From contig JAUSMR010000208.1 in assembly GCA_030645955.1 (NCBI GenBank), positions 30,993-94,992 of the forward strand: DNA of 64,000 nucleotides, read 5' to 3'. Below the pieces are notes generated by a model that did no database searches, was not told where the DNA came from, and was given only the letters and a program-made list of their open reading frames with translations. This document shows, one piece after another, positions 33,760 through 42,417 of this stretch. How positions within the stretch are numbered: position 1 is the stretch's first letter; each line of letters opens with the position of its first letter. The DNA is from Gallionella sp. (GTDB lineage Bacteria > Pseudomonadota > Gammaproteobacteria > Burkholderiales > Gallionellaceae). Position numbers and translations under genes: made by a program.

Positions 33760-36375
33760 TCAAAAGTCATTACCAAAGGCCAGGTCCACCTTGATGGGCA
33801 GGCGCAGCACTTCGACCTTGGTGACCGCATCGCGCATCACCAGGTCGTAGCGTTTGTGCGGGTCATGCGCACCGGCCAGAACTGTCAGCAACACCGAGCG
33901 TTTGCGCTCGTCGAGCAAATGGGAGGTGCTGTCAAAAGTGATGGACTGCACGTTGCTGATGGCCTTGTCCTGGTCAGCGCTATCGCGCAGCGACACCACC
34001 ACCGAGCGGGCGAGCACCCGTTCCGACACGGCATCGGTCTGGATGAACTCAAAACGCTGGGTATTGGTTACCACCTTGTTGACGGCGCCGAGCAGACTGA
34101 CACTGACGAATTTCGTTTTGGCGTGGTCGGCTTCGCTCTCACGCACCGTGATGACAGGCACCACCACTTCCTGCGGCATGGCGCTGCCATGGACAAAACG
34201 CGCGCCGCCGGCAAAATGAAACCGGCTCGCACCCTTAGGCACCCAAAAGTCCAGGCTGCCTCCTGCCGTGGTGCTGGCTGTCACCGCCGTGTTGCCCGAC
34301 CAGGCTTTGGATGTGGCACCCAGGTTGCGGCCAATCAGGTAGCGCTTCTTGGCCTTCAGGGTGCCGGCCGGTTTGTCGTCCAGCATGGACTTGTCCGATG
34401 CCTCCAGCGCCGATTCTTGGTACATGAAGCCATGGTCCGCCGTGACCAGCACGGTCGAGCCATTGAGCGAATTGATGATGAAGCCCAGCACGCTGGAGAG
34501 TTCGAGCACAGTTTGCGCCGCTGCCTCGAAAGTTTTGGTTTCCGACGCCTGCTTGTCGCCCGTCATGTCGATGCGGTCGTGGTAGATGTAAATCAAGCGC
34601 TGGTCGCGCACCAGCTCCCGGCCCTTGTCCTTGCCCAGCGCCATCAGGTCTTCAGCCTTAACCGCAATGCCGCCAAAGCGCTGCAGGTGTTCGTTGCGCT
34701 GCTCCAGCGTGGCCACCGAATGGCCATCGGCCAGCACATCCAGGCTGGCGCTCTCCTTGTACGCCATCGTCTGGTGCGGCAGCAGCGCGGCCATGCCCAG
34801 CGCGGTGTAGCTGGGCAACACGCCCAACATTCCGTCCAACGACGCCTTGAAGCGGCTCTTGCTGTTGGTGTGCTGCACCAACTCCTGGGCAACCTCGAAC
34901 CGGAACGCATCGGAAATCAGCACAAACACCCGCTTCACGCCGCCCTCAAACAGCGGCAGCACCCGGCGCTCGTAAAACGCCTGCTGTGGCGTCACCTCGG
35001 GAAGCTTCCAATGGGTGAGCAAGCCCTGCGGCCCCTCGATTACCTTGGACCACGCGGTGCTCAGGTGCGGGATGAACCAGCCCGAATACACGCCTTCAAT
35101 CGTCTCGCGCAGCTCGTGCAGGACTGCCCAACCGGTGGGCTCCACCGCATCGGCTGCCGTGTGAAAGTGCCGATACAGCTGGTCAAAGCGAAACAGCTCA
35201 TCGCGGTACTGGGCAAAGGCCGTGCCGGCATCGGTAAAGCTGAAGCCTGCTGCGTGCGTCGCCTTCAGGCTGAAAAAATCGGCAGCCGCGGTCAATGCGT
35301 CGTAACACGCGGCCAAGGCCCGTGTGCGTTCATTGGCACTGGCCAGCAGCGGGTTGGCCCAATGCCCGTCGCGGCGGCGCGCCATCAGGCTGCGCACCAC
35401 GTCCATGTTGGCGCCGGCACCGGCGACGATGCGTTTTTTAAGGTCTTGCACCACGCGCAACTCAACGTCTTCAAACGTCATGCACTCCGCCAGTTGCTCG
35501 GCTGACTGGGTTGACAGCAAGCTCACCAGGTTCAACTCGTTGGCGACGGCCTGCGCCAAGGCGTTGTAATTAGCGAACTGCGCGATGTCCGAGCGCCAAC
35601 GCCCGACAAACACCGATGCATTGGCGGCCAGGGTGCGGTCGGGCAACACAAAATGCGCCAACTGGCGGGGTGCATCGCCCTGCAGCCCTCGGCAAAAGTC
35701 CGTCACCAGAATGCGCAACAGCAAGTCGCGCAAGCTGGGGTTGGCGTCAAGATAACCCAGCTGAACATGCACCAAACCCCAGAACGCCGGGGTCAAATCG
35801 TTGGCGGCAATGTCTTGCCAGGCCTTGGATTGGGCTGACAGGTCTGCCACGCCGTCCACCACCATGGCGCCATACAGGCGCTGCAGCATGGCAAATAACT
35901 CGGGTTGGTCGGCACGCGTCAGCACCGCCAGCATCTTGCGGTCGAGGTCTTGTGCGTCGTCACCTGGCAGCACCAGGCGTTTAAGGCGGTCGACCCGGTC
36001 CTTGGCGCGCAGGAACTTGGCGCGCTCTTTCAGATGTTGCCGCAGACCTTGCGTGGTCAGGCCCAAGTCTTCCAGGAGGATGGAGGTGGAATCGGCCCGG
36101 AACGACTTGCTGCGCATGCGCACGTCCAGCAGCCAGTCTTTGGCCGGTTCCGGTTCGGGCTTGGCGCTGTAAATCAGCCAACGCTGGTCAGGTGAGTGTT
36201 CAATGTCGAGCTTAATCCGCAAGGCTGGGGTGTCGTCCAGCCGTACCAATTGCACACCGTCGAGCGTCAGGGCTTCAATGCTGGAGGCGAACTCGGCTTC
36301 CACGTCATGCCAGAACACCACCGGGTGGCTGGCAAAAAGAGAGGTCAAACTGTCAAAAAGGCGTTGCTGGCTCAT
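33760..36375 (-). CDS. pglZ: BREX protein PglZ
   Basis: An 871-residue BREX type 1 PglZ, a member of the alkaline phosphatase superfamily. Metal-site motifs are VFVLISDAFRFEVAQEL (Asp) and VLVTADHGFMYQESAL (Asp-His-Gly). The N-terminal half is helical and family-specific (VVFWHDVEAEFASSIEAL near residue 20). PglZ is essential for BREX host methylation and phage exclusion. It begins 27 bases after the TOPRIM gene and its stop lies against the brxL start, so the genes are co-transcribed. Confidence 0.93.
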   Translation of the reverse strand: MSQQRLFDSLTSLFASHPVVFWHDVEAEFASSIEALTLDGVQLVRLDDTPALRIKLDIEHSPDQRWLIYSAKPEPEPAKDWLLDVRMRSKSFRADSTSILLEDLGLTTQGLRQHLKERAKFLRAKDRVDRLKRLVLPGDDAQDLDRKMLAVLTRADQPELFAMLQRLYGAMVVDGVADLSAQSKAWQDIAANDLTPAFWGLVHVQLGYLDANPSLRDLLLRILVTDFCRGLQGDAPRQLAHFVLPDRTLAANASVFVGRWRSDIAQFANYNALAQAVANELNLVSLLSTQSAEQLAECMTFEDVELRVVQDLKKRIVAGAGANMDVVRSLMARRRDGHWANPLLASANERTRALAACYDALTAAADFFSLKATHAAGFSFTDAGTAFAQYRDELFRFDQLYRHFHTAADAVEPTGWAVLHELRETIEGVYSGWFIPHLSTAWSKVIEGPQGLLTHWKLPEVTPQQAFYERRVLPLFEGGVKRVFVLISDAFRFEVAQELVQHTNSKSRFKASLDGMLGVLPSYTALGMAALLPHQTMAYKESASLDVLADGHSVATLEQRNEHLQRFGGIAVKAEDLMALGKDKGRELVRDQRLIYIYHDRIDMTGDKQASETKTFEAAAQTVLELSSVLGFIINSLNGSTVLVTADHGFMYQESALEASDKSMLDDKPAGTLKAKKRYLIGRNLGATSKAWSGNTAVTASTTAGGSLDFWVPKGASRFHFAGGARFVHGSAMPQEVVVPVITVRESEADHAKTKFVSVSLLGAVNKVVTNTQRFEFIQTDAVSERVLARSVVVSLRDSADQDKAISNVQSITFDSTSHLLDERKRSVLLTVLAGAHDPHKRYDLVMRDAVTKVEVLRLPIKVDLAFGNDF

Positions 36376-36402
36376 TGGGTTTCTTGGTTATCAGTCGCTG
36401 AA

Positions 36403-37134
36403 TCAATGCAAAATCTTGTTCAGGGCCGCATTCAATACATCACTGAATGCCTTGAAGCTGTTCATTGAGGCCAGTCGCTCAGCATCTGGCGGATTCTGAA
36501 TCACCCAGTCAGAGAGTTCTTCGCCTGACTTGTGCCCTCCAAAGGCGGTATCGAGTTGCGCTTTTGCAGAATTGGGCGCATTGTCATTCCCCGATACGTT
36601 CTCCAACAGCGCACAATTCGGAAGGTGTGGTGACGCGGCGCAGAGTAGCCAGGCTTCGGACTTCGGCTTGGGCAGCATAGGCACACCATGCTCAAAGCCT
36701 GCTCGCAAAAATCCGTCCTGCATCGAGCGAAACTTGTCTTCCCACAAACTGGCCACACTACTGCGTGTGCCATCGCTGTCACGGAAAAGAATCGCCAGCA
36801 CCGGCTCATCCAACTCCGATTGAAGCGCTGCGGCCAAGTGACCAAGTGTCATCGCGTTGGAAAAATAGTAGCCTGTCTCGACGCCTTTCTTCTTGCCTCG
36901 GGCTGGCTGCAGTCTTGCTGGCATTGCCTTGGTCCGCGCGCAAAGCTCTGTCTCACTAAAAAACTGCAGGCTGTCCGGTATATCCAGCAAGGCATATCCC
37001 AGCATGGGCTCAGCCAATTGAGAAAGCAAAATTGTCATGGGGCCAATGCGAAAATCCACCCCTTCACAACTTCCCTGCGCATTTATGCACGCTCCAAGAT
37101 CAGTCGGCCCTTCGCCGCTCAATAACACCTTCAT
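36403..37134 (-). CDS. TOPRIM-like (DUF4276-type) protein paired with the AAA ATPase
   Basis: A 243-residue protein with TOPRIM-like features: N-terminal VLLSGEGPTDLG (conserved Glu), LAILFRDSDGTRS (DxD) and PKPKSEAWLLCAASP, which resembles the DUF4276 signature. It overlaps the upstream ATPase gene by ATGA. A class of defence systems (OLD-like, PARIS, Gabija) pairs an ABC-type ATPase with a TOPRIM effector; in PARIS the effector AriB is a DUF4435 protein, so this one is similar in plan but not the same family. Probable nuclease effector released by the ATPase; inference. Confidence 0.7.
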   Translation of the reverse strand: MKVLLSGEGPTDLGACINAQGSCEGVDFRIGPMTILLSQLAEPMLGYALLDIPDSLQFFSETELCARTKAMPARLQPARGKKKGVETGYYFSNAMTLGHLAAALQSELDEPVLAILFRDSDGTRSSVASLWEDKFRSMQDGFLRAGFEHGVPMLPKPKSEAWLLCAASPHLPNCALLENVSGNDNAPNSAKAQLDTAFGGHKSGEELSDWVIQNPPDAERLASMNSFKAFSDVLNAALNKILH

Positions 37135-38291
37135 GCAGTTGCACCTACCCCTGCACCGTCACCTTGCGGGTCGAGCGCAATGCATTCCTGCGTCAGAGCT
37201 TTCAGGTCAGTGTCGACAAAGGCGTCGCCTGGCCCCATGGAGCGTAACTTCTCACCGATACGTGGAATCTCGAAAAAAGGGCGTATCCGCGATTCACCTT
37301 GGGGTGTCTTATAAATAAACTGAACTGCTTGGCGGGCTACCTCATCGTCCAGATAGTTCAGTATCAAAGGGCTGTGCGTCGTTACCAGCATTTGCTGCGG
37401 GCTCGCAACCAACGTATCCACCAAGGCCTCGACGATTTCCTGGTTGATCCCGTTCTCAATTTCATCCAGCAAAATCAACGACCGATCAGATGATGCCTGG
37501 GTCAGCACCGCCAGAATGCGCAGCAGCCCGTCATTGAGATGGGCTGCCTCGGTTTCAAGTTTGTGCTCACCATACTGCTCAAATACGGACAGCTGCTTCC
37601 AGCCAGACCGCAGAGTCGCGACCTTGAAATCAATTAACGATGGGTAGAACTTCTTCAGCAGCGCAATCAGGGCAACTTTTCTCTCACCTTTGATGTTGTC
37701 AAGGTAAGCCGACAGCTTCTCTCCCCCCACGCCAATGTCATGATCACTGATCCTGGCTCGCTTGCGCAGGAGTTGAGGCGACAACAGTTCGAGGGAACGG
37801 ATCCGGCGCAGCGCTTCACGAAACTCCAAAATTGGTCCTGGCAGTTCTGTGTCCTTGAGCGCCGAAAGCAGTGACCCCTGATAAGTAAATGCAATGTCTT
37901 GATGCGTCTTGCCTCCAAAGTTGAAAGACTGCCCATCCGAGCGCATCGCTTTTTCATTGCCGATCGTGATCGTTTCACTCGTGCAGCGTAAGCTCGCGCG
38001 ATTGAAACTGCACACCCATGTCAACAAAGCGCCCGAAGAGGTCCGAAACTCCACCCCCAGCGCGATGTTGCTTTCCTTTCGCAACTTACAGTTGAGGTCA
38101 GCAATGCTCCAGCCGCGCCCGTCAAGCCAAGCCTTTACATCGCCCCGCATCAACTGCGAGATGAAATCAAACGCTTGGAGCACCGTGCTCTTGCCAGCGC
38201 CGTTCATGCCAATCAGGCAGTTGAATTTGCTCAGCCGTAGCGGGACTTCTCCCAAAGACTTGAAATTTCTGATTCGAATAAATTCAATCAT
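37131..38291 (-). CDS. AAA15/OLD-like ABC ATPase, PARIS-AriA-like
   Basis: A 386-residue ABC-type ATPase: FIRIRNFKSLGEVPLRLSKF, Walker A GMNGAGKST (about residues 29-37), signature region HLNDGLLRILAVL, Walker B LILLDEIENGIN, and switch TTHSPLILNYL. It has no TOPRIM domain of its own; the TOPRIM protein is encoded by the next, overlapping gene. It overlaps the end of pglX by eight bases (ATGATTGA). Position between pglX and pglZ is where some BREX loci carry a PARIS (ariA-ariB) pair. Confidence 0.85.
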   Translation of the reverse strand: MIEFIRIRNFKSLGEVPLRLSKFNCLIGMNGAGKSTVLQAFDFISQLMRGDVKAWLDGRGWSIADLNCKLRKESNIALGVEFRTSSGALLTWVCSFNRASLRCTSETITIGNEKAMRSDGQSFNFGGKTHQDIAFTYQGSLLSALKDTELPGPILEFREALRRIRSLELLSPQLLRKRARISDHDIGVGGEKLSAYLDNIKGERKVALIALLKKFYPSLIDFKVATLRSGWKQLSVFEQYGEHKLETEAAHLNDGLLRILAVLTQASSDRSLILLDEIENGINQEIVEALVDTLVASPQQMLVTTHSPLILNYLDDEVARQAVQFIYKTPQGESRIRPFFEIPRIGEKLRSMGPGDAFVDTDLKALTQECIALDPQGDGAGVGATA

Positions 38292-41200
38292 CGCTTGAAC
38301 CTCCCGTTACAGCCTTCACATCCGCCAGCAAATTGCCAAACCGGCCGTAATTCACCTTCACCCCGTCATCCAGATCCAGGGTGATGCGCATGTCGGCGTG
38401 GTGGCGGAGTTGTTCGTCGTAGGCCAGTAGCTCTACGTGCTTCTTCTTGAGCTTTTCGACTTCCTTGGCCAGCTTGTTGCGGGCAGCGGTGCTGGAGGCG
38501 GCGAACACGTCTTTTTGCAGCATGTCGATGCGCGACTGAATTTTACCGGTGAGGGGCACGACGTATTCAGCTCGCAGGCGGGCGAGTGTGCTTTCGTTGT
38601 AGCGATGTAAATAAACCAAGGCCTGGAAGGCGCCTTGTTTGCCGCTGCTGAAGAGCCAGTAGATGGGGCGCTTTTTGTAGGTTTGCAGGTGGTCTTTGAA
38701 GAACTTGTCGGCGAGGTAGCGGCGGATGGTCTCATCCGGGGTTTCGGTGGCTTTGGTGCCCAAGCTCTCGGCCAGCCAGGCCATGTTTTCCTCCAGGGTG
38801 TCTGGCCCCCAGACGGCGCGCAAGAATTCGCAGATGCGGCTGGGCGCGTCGTCGGCAAACCAGAGTTCGTCGGTGATGGGGACGATGCCGTCGGCATCTG
38901 CGGGAAACGTGCCGTAGCGGCCAGACTCGAAGCCGACGTTGCCCGCGTGGGCGTAGATCAGGCCGGGCTCGTCGAGGCTGTAGCGGCCCATCATGCAGCC
39001 GATGGCGTTGGAGATCAGACGCTGGCTGTCTTGTTCACGGTCGGCGCGGGCTAAGGTAATTTGGGATTCGGGGGATTCGGAACTGAGTTCATCTTGCAAT
39101 CCATATGCGGCAATAAATGAAGTATTGACATTTGCCTCAATGCCCGCGAGCTCTGATATTGCTTGGCTACAGCAAGCTTTCCATGCCAACCAAGAAGAAT
39201 TCAAAGTTGATGCAATCACGTCTTTTCCAGCAATAGGCAAACCAGTGAATTCATTACTTACTTCAAAAAAGTTCCAGTCCCTCCTTGATATTTCAACAGC
39301 CTTCTTTGCCAACTCACTTGTTGCCTCATATCCATTCAAAGTAACCGGCAAATCTGCAATGTTTCCAGACTGAAAATTTAATGTTGGATTCAACGCAGCA
39401 AGTAGCACCGATGTAACTTTTGAATTCAAGAAGGCAAGCAAGTGAAATTGATCAATTTCAAGTGGAAATGCCGCTGACCCTCCCGCGTCGAATAGGTCGC
39501 CTCCATAGGAATATCGAGCCGAAAAATCAAGACATACGGCACCCCAATTTACATTTGGCTTAAATATGTATTCAAGATTGAAATTTGTCGCCCAAACTCG
39601 GGCTTCGGTTGGATGCTTATTCGTCTGAAGATCATGACCATCTGATTCCCAATTCACAACGTCTAATCGATTTCCATACCATCTTCGGAACCCTCCCCCT
39701 TTGTTGTAAGGGAACCACTTCTTGCCAGACAAATTTGCACTGGCTCGTTCCATAAAACCAACTCCCATTTTTTCGATCGAAACCTCCCACCAATATCTGA
39801 CATATTTTGAGTTGTCGGCAGTAACCATTCCCTTTCTGGTAACGGCAAAGGTGTCCAAGCTTTTGTTCGTTTCAAATGCACATCGTAGTTTGTCACTTGT
39901 CCAGTAGGCTATAGGTACTCCCGGAATTCGCTGAAAGGTTGATTGATTACGTTCAAATACATTCTTTTCGCTTCGCTCATGAAACGCTTGGCATTTGTCA
40001 TATGAAGTTGGCAAATTGTTGTTTAGATCAACATATGTTCCAACATATTCTGGCAAATGCGAGTTGAAAAATACACTGGCAGCAGCAAGTGCAAATTTCG
40101 AATTTAATTCGGGAAAACTATTGAAGCCAATGTGCGCTAATGTTGCAATCGATTTATTATTCAAAATTTCAATTCGAAACTCTTCAAAAGTTGAAATGAA
40201 CATCCACGCGTGCATAGTGACCATTGCACATAAGGCCTGCGGCTTACCTTGCAGTGCAGACCTAACCACAAACATCGAGAACAAGTCGCTCTTAGCCACT
40301 TCGTAAGTCTGCCTCGCAAATGTCTTCAGTTCGGCGCACATCCCGCCGTTCCCCATATACGGTGGATTCGCCACCACCGCATCAAACTGCATCGCCAGCA
40401 CCTGCGCCTGCTGCACCAGCGGCAGCAAATCATCCGCAGCCGCAGTGGCATACATATCCCCACTCTGCTTGACCAATGCCAGCACATTCGGCAACACCGC
40501 CAGATACGTTTTAAGCGCATAGGGAATCTGGATCAGCGATCCAAAGGTCTTGGCATGCTCAAAGGTATCCACCAGCGCGGTGATGGTGGCGCGCTGCACC
40601 TTGAACGGTGCCAGGTGGGTAGCGAGTTCGTCAACGCTCAGGCCTTTGCTCTCTTGCAGGCTCAACACATTGAGCTTGGGTGGCTGCAGGTTGCCAGCAT
40701 CATCGGTGGCGGTGAACAGGCGGCGGTCGTCGGCGCGGGCTTTCATCAGCAGGGCAAAGCCGGCCATTTGGGCGGCGCGATCGTCAATGTCCAGGCCGTA
40801 GAGGTTTTTTTCCAGAATCAGGCGTGGAATGGCCCTGGGCTGGTAGCCGCGCTCCAGGTAGATGGCCTTGAGCACGTCATAAGCCACCACCAATATGTGG
40901 CCGCTGCCACAGGCCGGGTCCAGCACGGTGATGGATTCAGGGTTGAGGGTATCGCCGTCTTCGCGCACGCGGGTCTGGATGAGGGCATCGAGCTGGGCTT
41001 GCACCTCGAGCGTTTGCTCGGCGGGGGTGATGTAGTACGGCCATTCTTTGGCTAATGTGCTGTGCGGGTTGGCCATGAGCCACAGGCGGCCCACGCTGTT
41101 TTGCACCAGGTATTGCACGATCCAGTTGGGCGTGAAGAGCTGAGTGGCGGCGGGGATGTCTTCGCTTTTAACGACCTTGCCGATGACCTGGTCCTTCTTC

Positions 41201-41871
41201 TCACTGATATAGAACTGGTACAGCCAGCCGATGATTTCGACCTCGGCCCAGTCTTCTTCGGGAATGGCTTCGACCAGCTTGGCAATGACGGAGTCACTGC
41301 GCAGCAGGTTGTCGGGCAGCAGCAGCTCGGAGTCGTCGTCAATGCGCTCAAACAAAAAGGGCATGGCGCGGGACAAGGCGTTGCACTGGGAGACGAGCAG
41401 CATGCGATACAGCTCGCCATCGCGGTTGCCAGCCAGTTTCATCTCAAACACCTGGGGCGCGTTCAGGCCGGGCAAGCTGCCGCTTTGGGCCAGGTCGGCG
41501 GCGTGGGTCAGGAGGTCGGGCAGCGTGCCTTGCGCGCTGGACAGTGCCCGGTGGCCGTGGCCCAGGTAGTCGTGCAGGTCCATGAAGCGCAGGGCGGCCA
41601 TGCGGTTGAACCAGGTGTAGGCCACGGCTTCCAGGGTCTGGGCAAAGCCGTCTTTTTGCAGGCGGGCAATGAGCTGTTGGCGCTGGCCGTGGACCTTGGC
41701 GGGCCAGGGCTGGCCGGCAATCAAGGTGATGTCGCCCTGCAGCTGGCTGGGGGCAATCTGGAGTTGGCCGTCATTGTCGGACAGGCCCAGCAGATTGGCG
41801 CGGGCGGTGACGGCGGCGATGAAGTCCTTGCGGGCTTGCGGGGCGTAGGACTTGAGTTTGGCTTTGTTCAT
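38284..41871 (-). CDS. pglX: BREX adenine methyltransferase PglX
   Basis: A 1195-residue N6-adenine DNA methyltransferase of BREX type 1. S-adenosylmethionine motif I is LDPACGSGHILVVAYDVL and catalytic motif IV is NPPYMGNGGM. It modifies a 6-base non-palindromic host motif and takes part in exclusion. The region for about residues 514-937 (plus positions 39060-40330) is visibly richer in A/T than the rest, consistent with exchange of the target-recognition part. The N-terminus (MNKAKLKSYAPQARKDFIAA) is duplicated as a remnant at 43694-43825. Confidence 0.95.
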   Translation of the reverse strand: MNKAKLKSYAPQARKDFIAAVTARANLLGLSDNDGQLQIAPSQLQGDITLIAGQPWPAKVHGQRQQLIARLQKDGFAQTLEAVAYTWFNRMAALRFMDLHDYLGHGHRALSSAQGTLPDLLTHAADLAQSGSLPGLNAPQVFEMKLAGNRDGELYRMLLVSQCNALSRAMPFLFERIDDDSELLLPDNLLRSDSVIAKLVEAIPEEDWAEVEIIGWLYQFYISEKKDQVIGKVVKSEDIPAATQLFTPNWIVQYLVQNSVGRLWLMANPHSTLAKEWPYYITPAEQTLEVQAQLDALIQTRVREDGDTLNPESITVLDPACGSGHILVVAYDVLKAIYLERGYQPRAIPRLILEKNLYGLDIDDRAAQMAGFALLMKARADDRRLFTATDDAGNLQPPKLNVLSLQESKGLSVDELATHLAPFKVQRATITALVDTFEHAKTFGSLIQIPYALKTYLAVLPNVLALVKQSGDMYATAAADDLLPLVQQAQVLAMQFDAVVANPPYMGNGGMCAELKTFARQTYEVAKSDLFSMFVVRSALQGKPQALCAMVTMHAWMFISTFEEFRIEILNNKSIATLAHIGFNSFPELNSKFALAAASVFFNSHLPEYVGTYVDLNNNLPTSYDKCQAFHERSEKNVFERNQSTFQRIPGVPIAYWTSDKLRCAFETNKSLDTFAVTRKGMVTADNSKYVRYWWEVSIEKMGVGFMERASANLSGKKWFPYNKGGGFRRWYGNRLDVVNWESDGHDLQTNKHPTEARVWATNFNLEYIFKPNVNWGAVCLDFSARYSYGGDLFDAGGSAAFPLEIDQFHLLAFLNSKVTSVLLAALNPTLNFQSGNIADLPVTLNGYEATSELAKKAVEISRRDWNFFEVSNEFTGLPIAGKDVIASTLNSSWLAWKACCSQAISELAGIEANVNTSFIAAYGLQDELSSESPESQITLARADREQDSQRLISNAIGCMMGRYSLDEPGLIYAHAGNVGFESGRYGTFPADADGIVPITDELWFADDAPSRICEFLRAVWGPDTLEENMAWLAESLGTKATETPDETIRRYLADKFFKDHLQTYKKRPIYWLFSSGKQGAFQALVYLHRYNESTLARLRAEYVVPLTGKIQSRIDMLQKDVFAASSTAARNKLAKEVEKLKKKHVELLAYDEQLRHHADMRITLDLDDGVKVNYGRFGNLLADVKAVTGGSSDD

Positions 41872-41939
41872 GAATTTTTATATATCGAATAGGGCTTTAG
41901 CCCTTATGCAATTTGCGCAAGAAGCTATTAAATTAAGAG
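41819..41939. repeat. direct repeat, copy 1 (pglX 5' end and leader)
   Basis: The 53 bp at 41819-41871 (first codons of pglX) recur at 43773-43825 with 50 identical bases, and the leader block AAGCTATTAAATTAAGAG (41922-41939) recurs at 43866-43883 with one change. The two copies bracket the PIN/SH3 module. Confidence 0.8.
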
Positions 41940-41967
41940 TAATCAGAGTAAGTTTTCAAGGCCACCG

Positions 41968-42417
41968 TCACGCGCAGGTCCTATCAGACAACAAGAGGCA
42001 TTGCACCCCTGGCGTTTTGCGAAACCCGGCATCATTGGTCAGCATGACGGTACAGCCCTGATCCAATGCTGTGGCTACGTGAAGCGCGTCGGGCAGCTTG
42101 AATTTGAGCTGTGCACGCAAACGGGCGGCAGAAACCAAGATTTCATCATTCAGAGGCGCAATGGTCAGATGGGGGCGTGGTGACAAAGCTTCGCGATAAA
42201 GCTGCACCAAGTCGTCTCGGCCCAAAGAAAATGGCCGAACCAAACATTCAGCGACACTCAGATTGCTGGTCACGGCCTGCCATTCACCGGCTTCCAACCC
42301 GGTGAAGATTTCACGCAGGATAACGGCCCATGGCTCCACGCCTTCCAAAGCGTAAATGAAGATATTGACGTCAAGGTAAACCTTCAGGCCATGCAGTTCC
42401 TCGCTTAACGATCCCAT
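41968..42417 (-). CDS. VapC-like PIN-domain toxin
   Basis: A 149-residue PIN-domain ribonuclease of toxin size. Active-site acids: Asp16 (VYLDVNIFIYALEG), Glu57 (SVAECLVRP), Asp110 (KLPDALHVATAL) and Asp129 (LTNDAGFRK). The ATG at 42417 lies inside the end of the upstream gene (13-base overlap), so it is translated after it. No separate small antitoxin is present; the upstream protein ends in an antitoxin-like tail. It lies just upstream of pglX on the same strand. Confidence 0.88.
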   Translation of the reverse strand: MGSLSEELHGLKVYLDVNIFIYALEGVEPWAVILREIFTGLEAGEWQAVTSNLSVAECLVRPFSLGRDDLVQLYREALSPRPHLTIAPLNDEILVSAARLRAQLKFKLPDALHVATALDQGCTVMLTNDAGFRKTPGVQCLLLSDRTCA

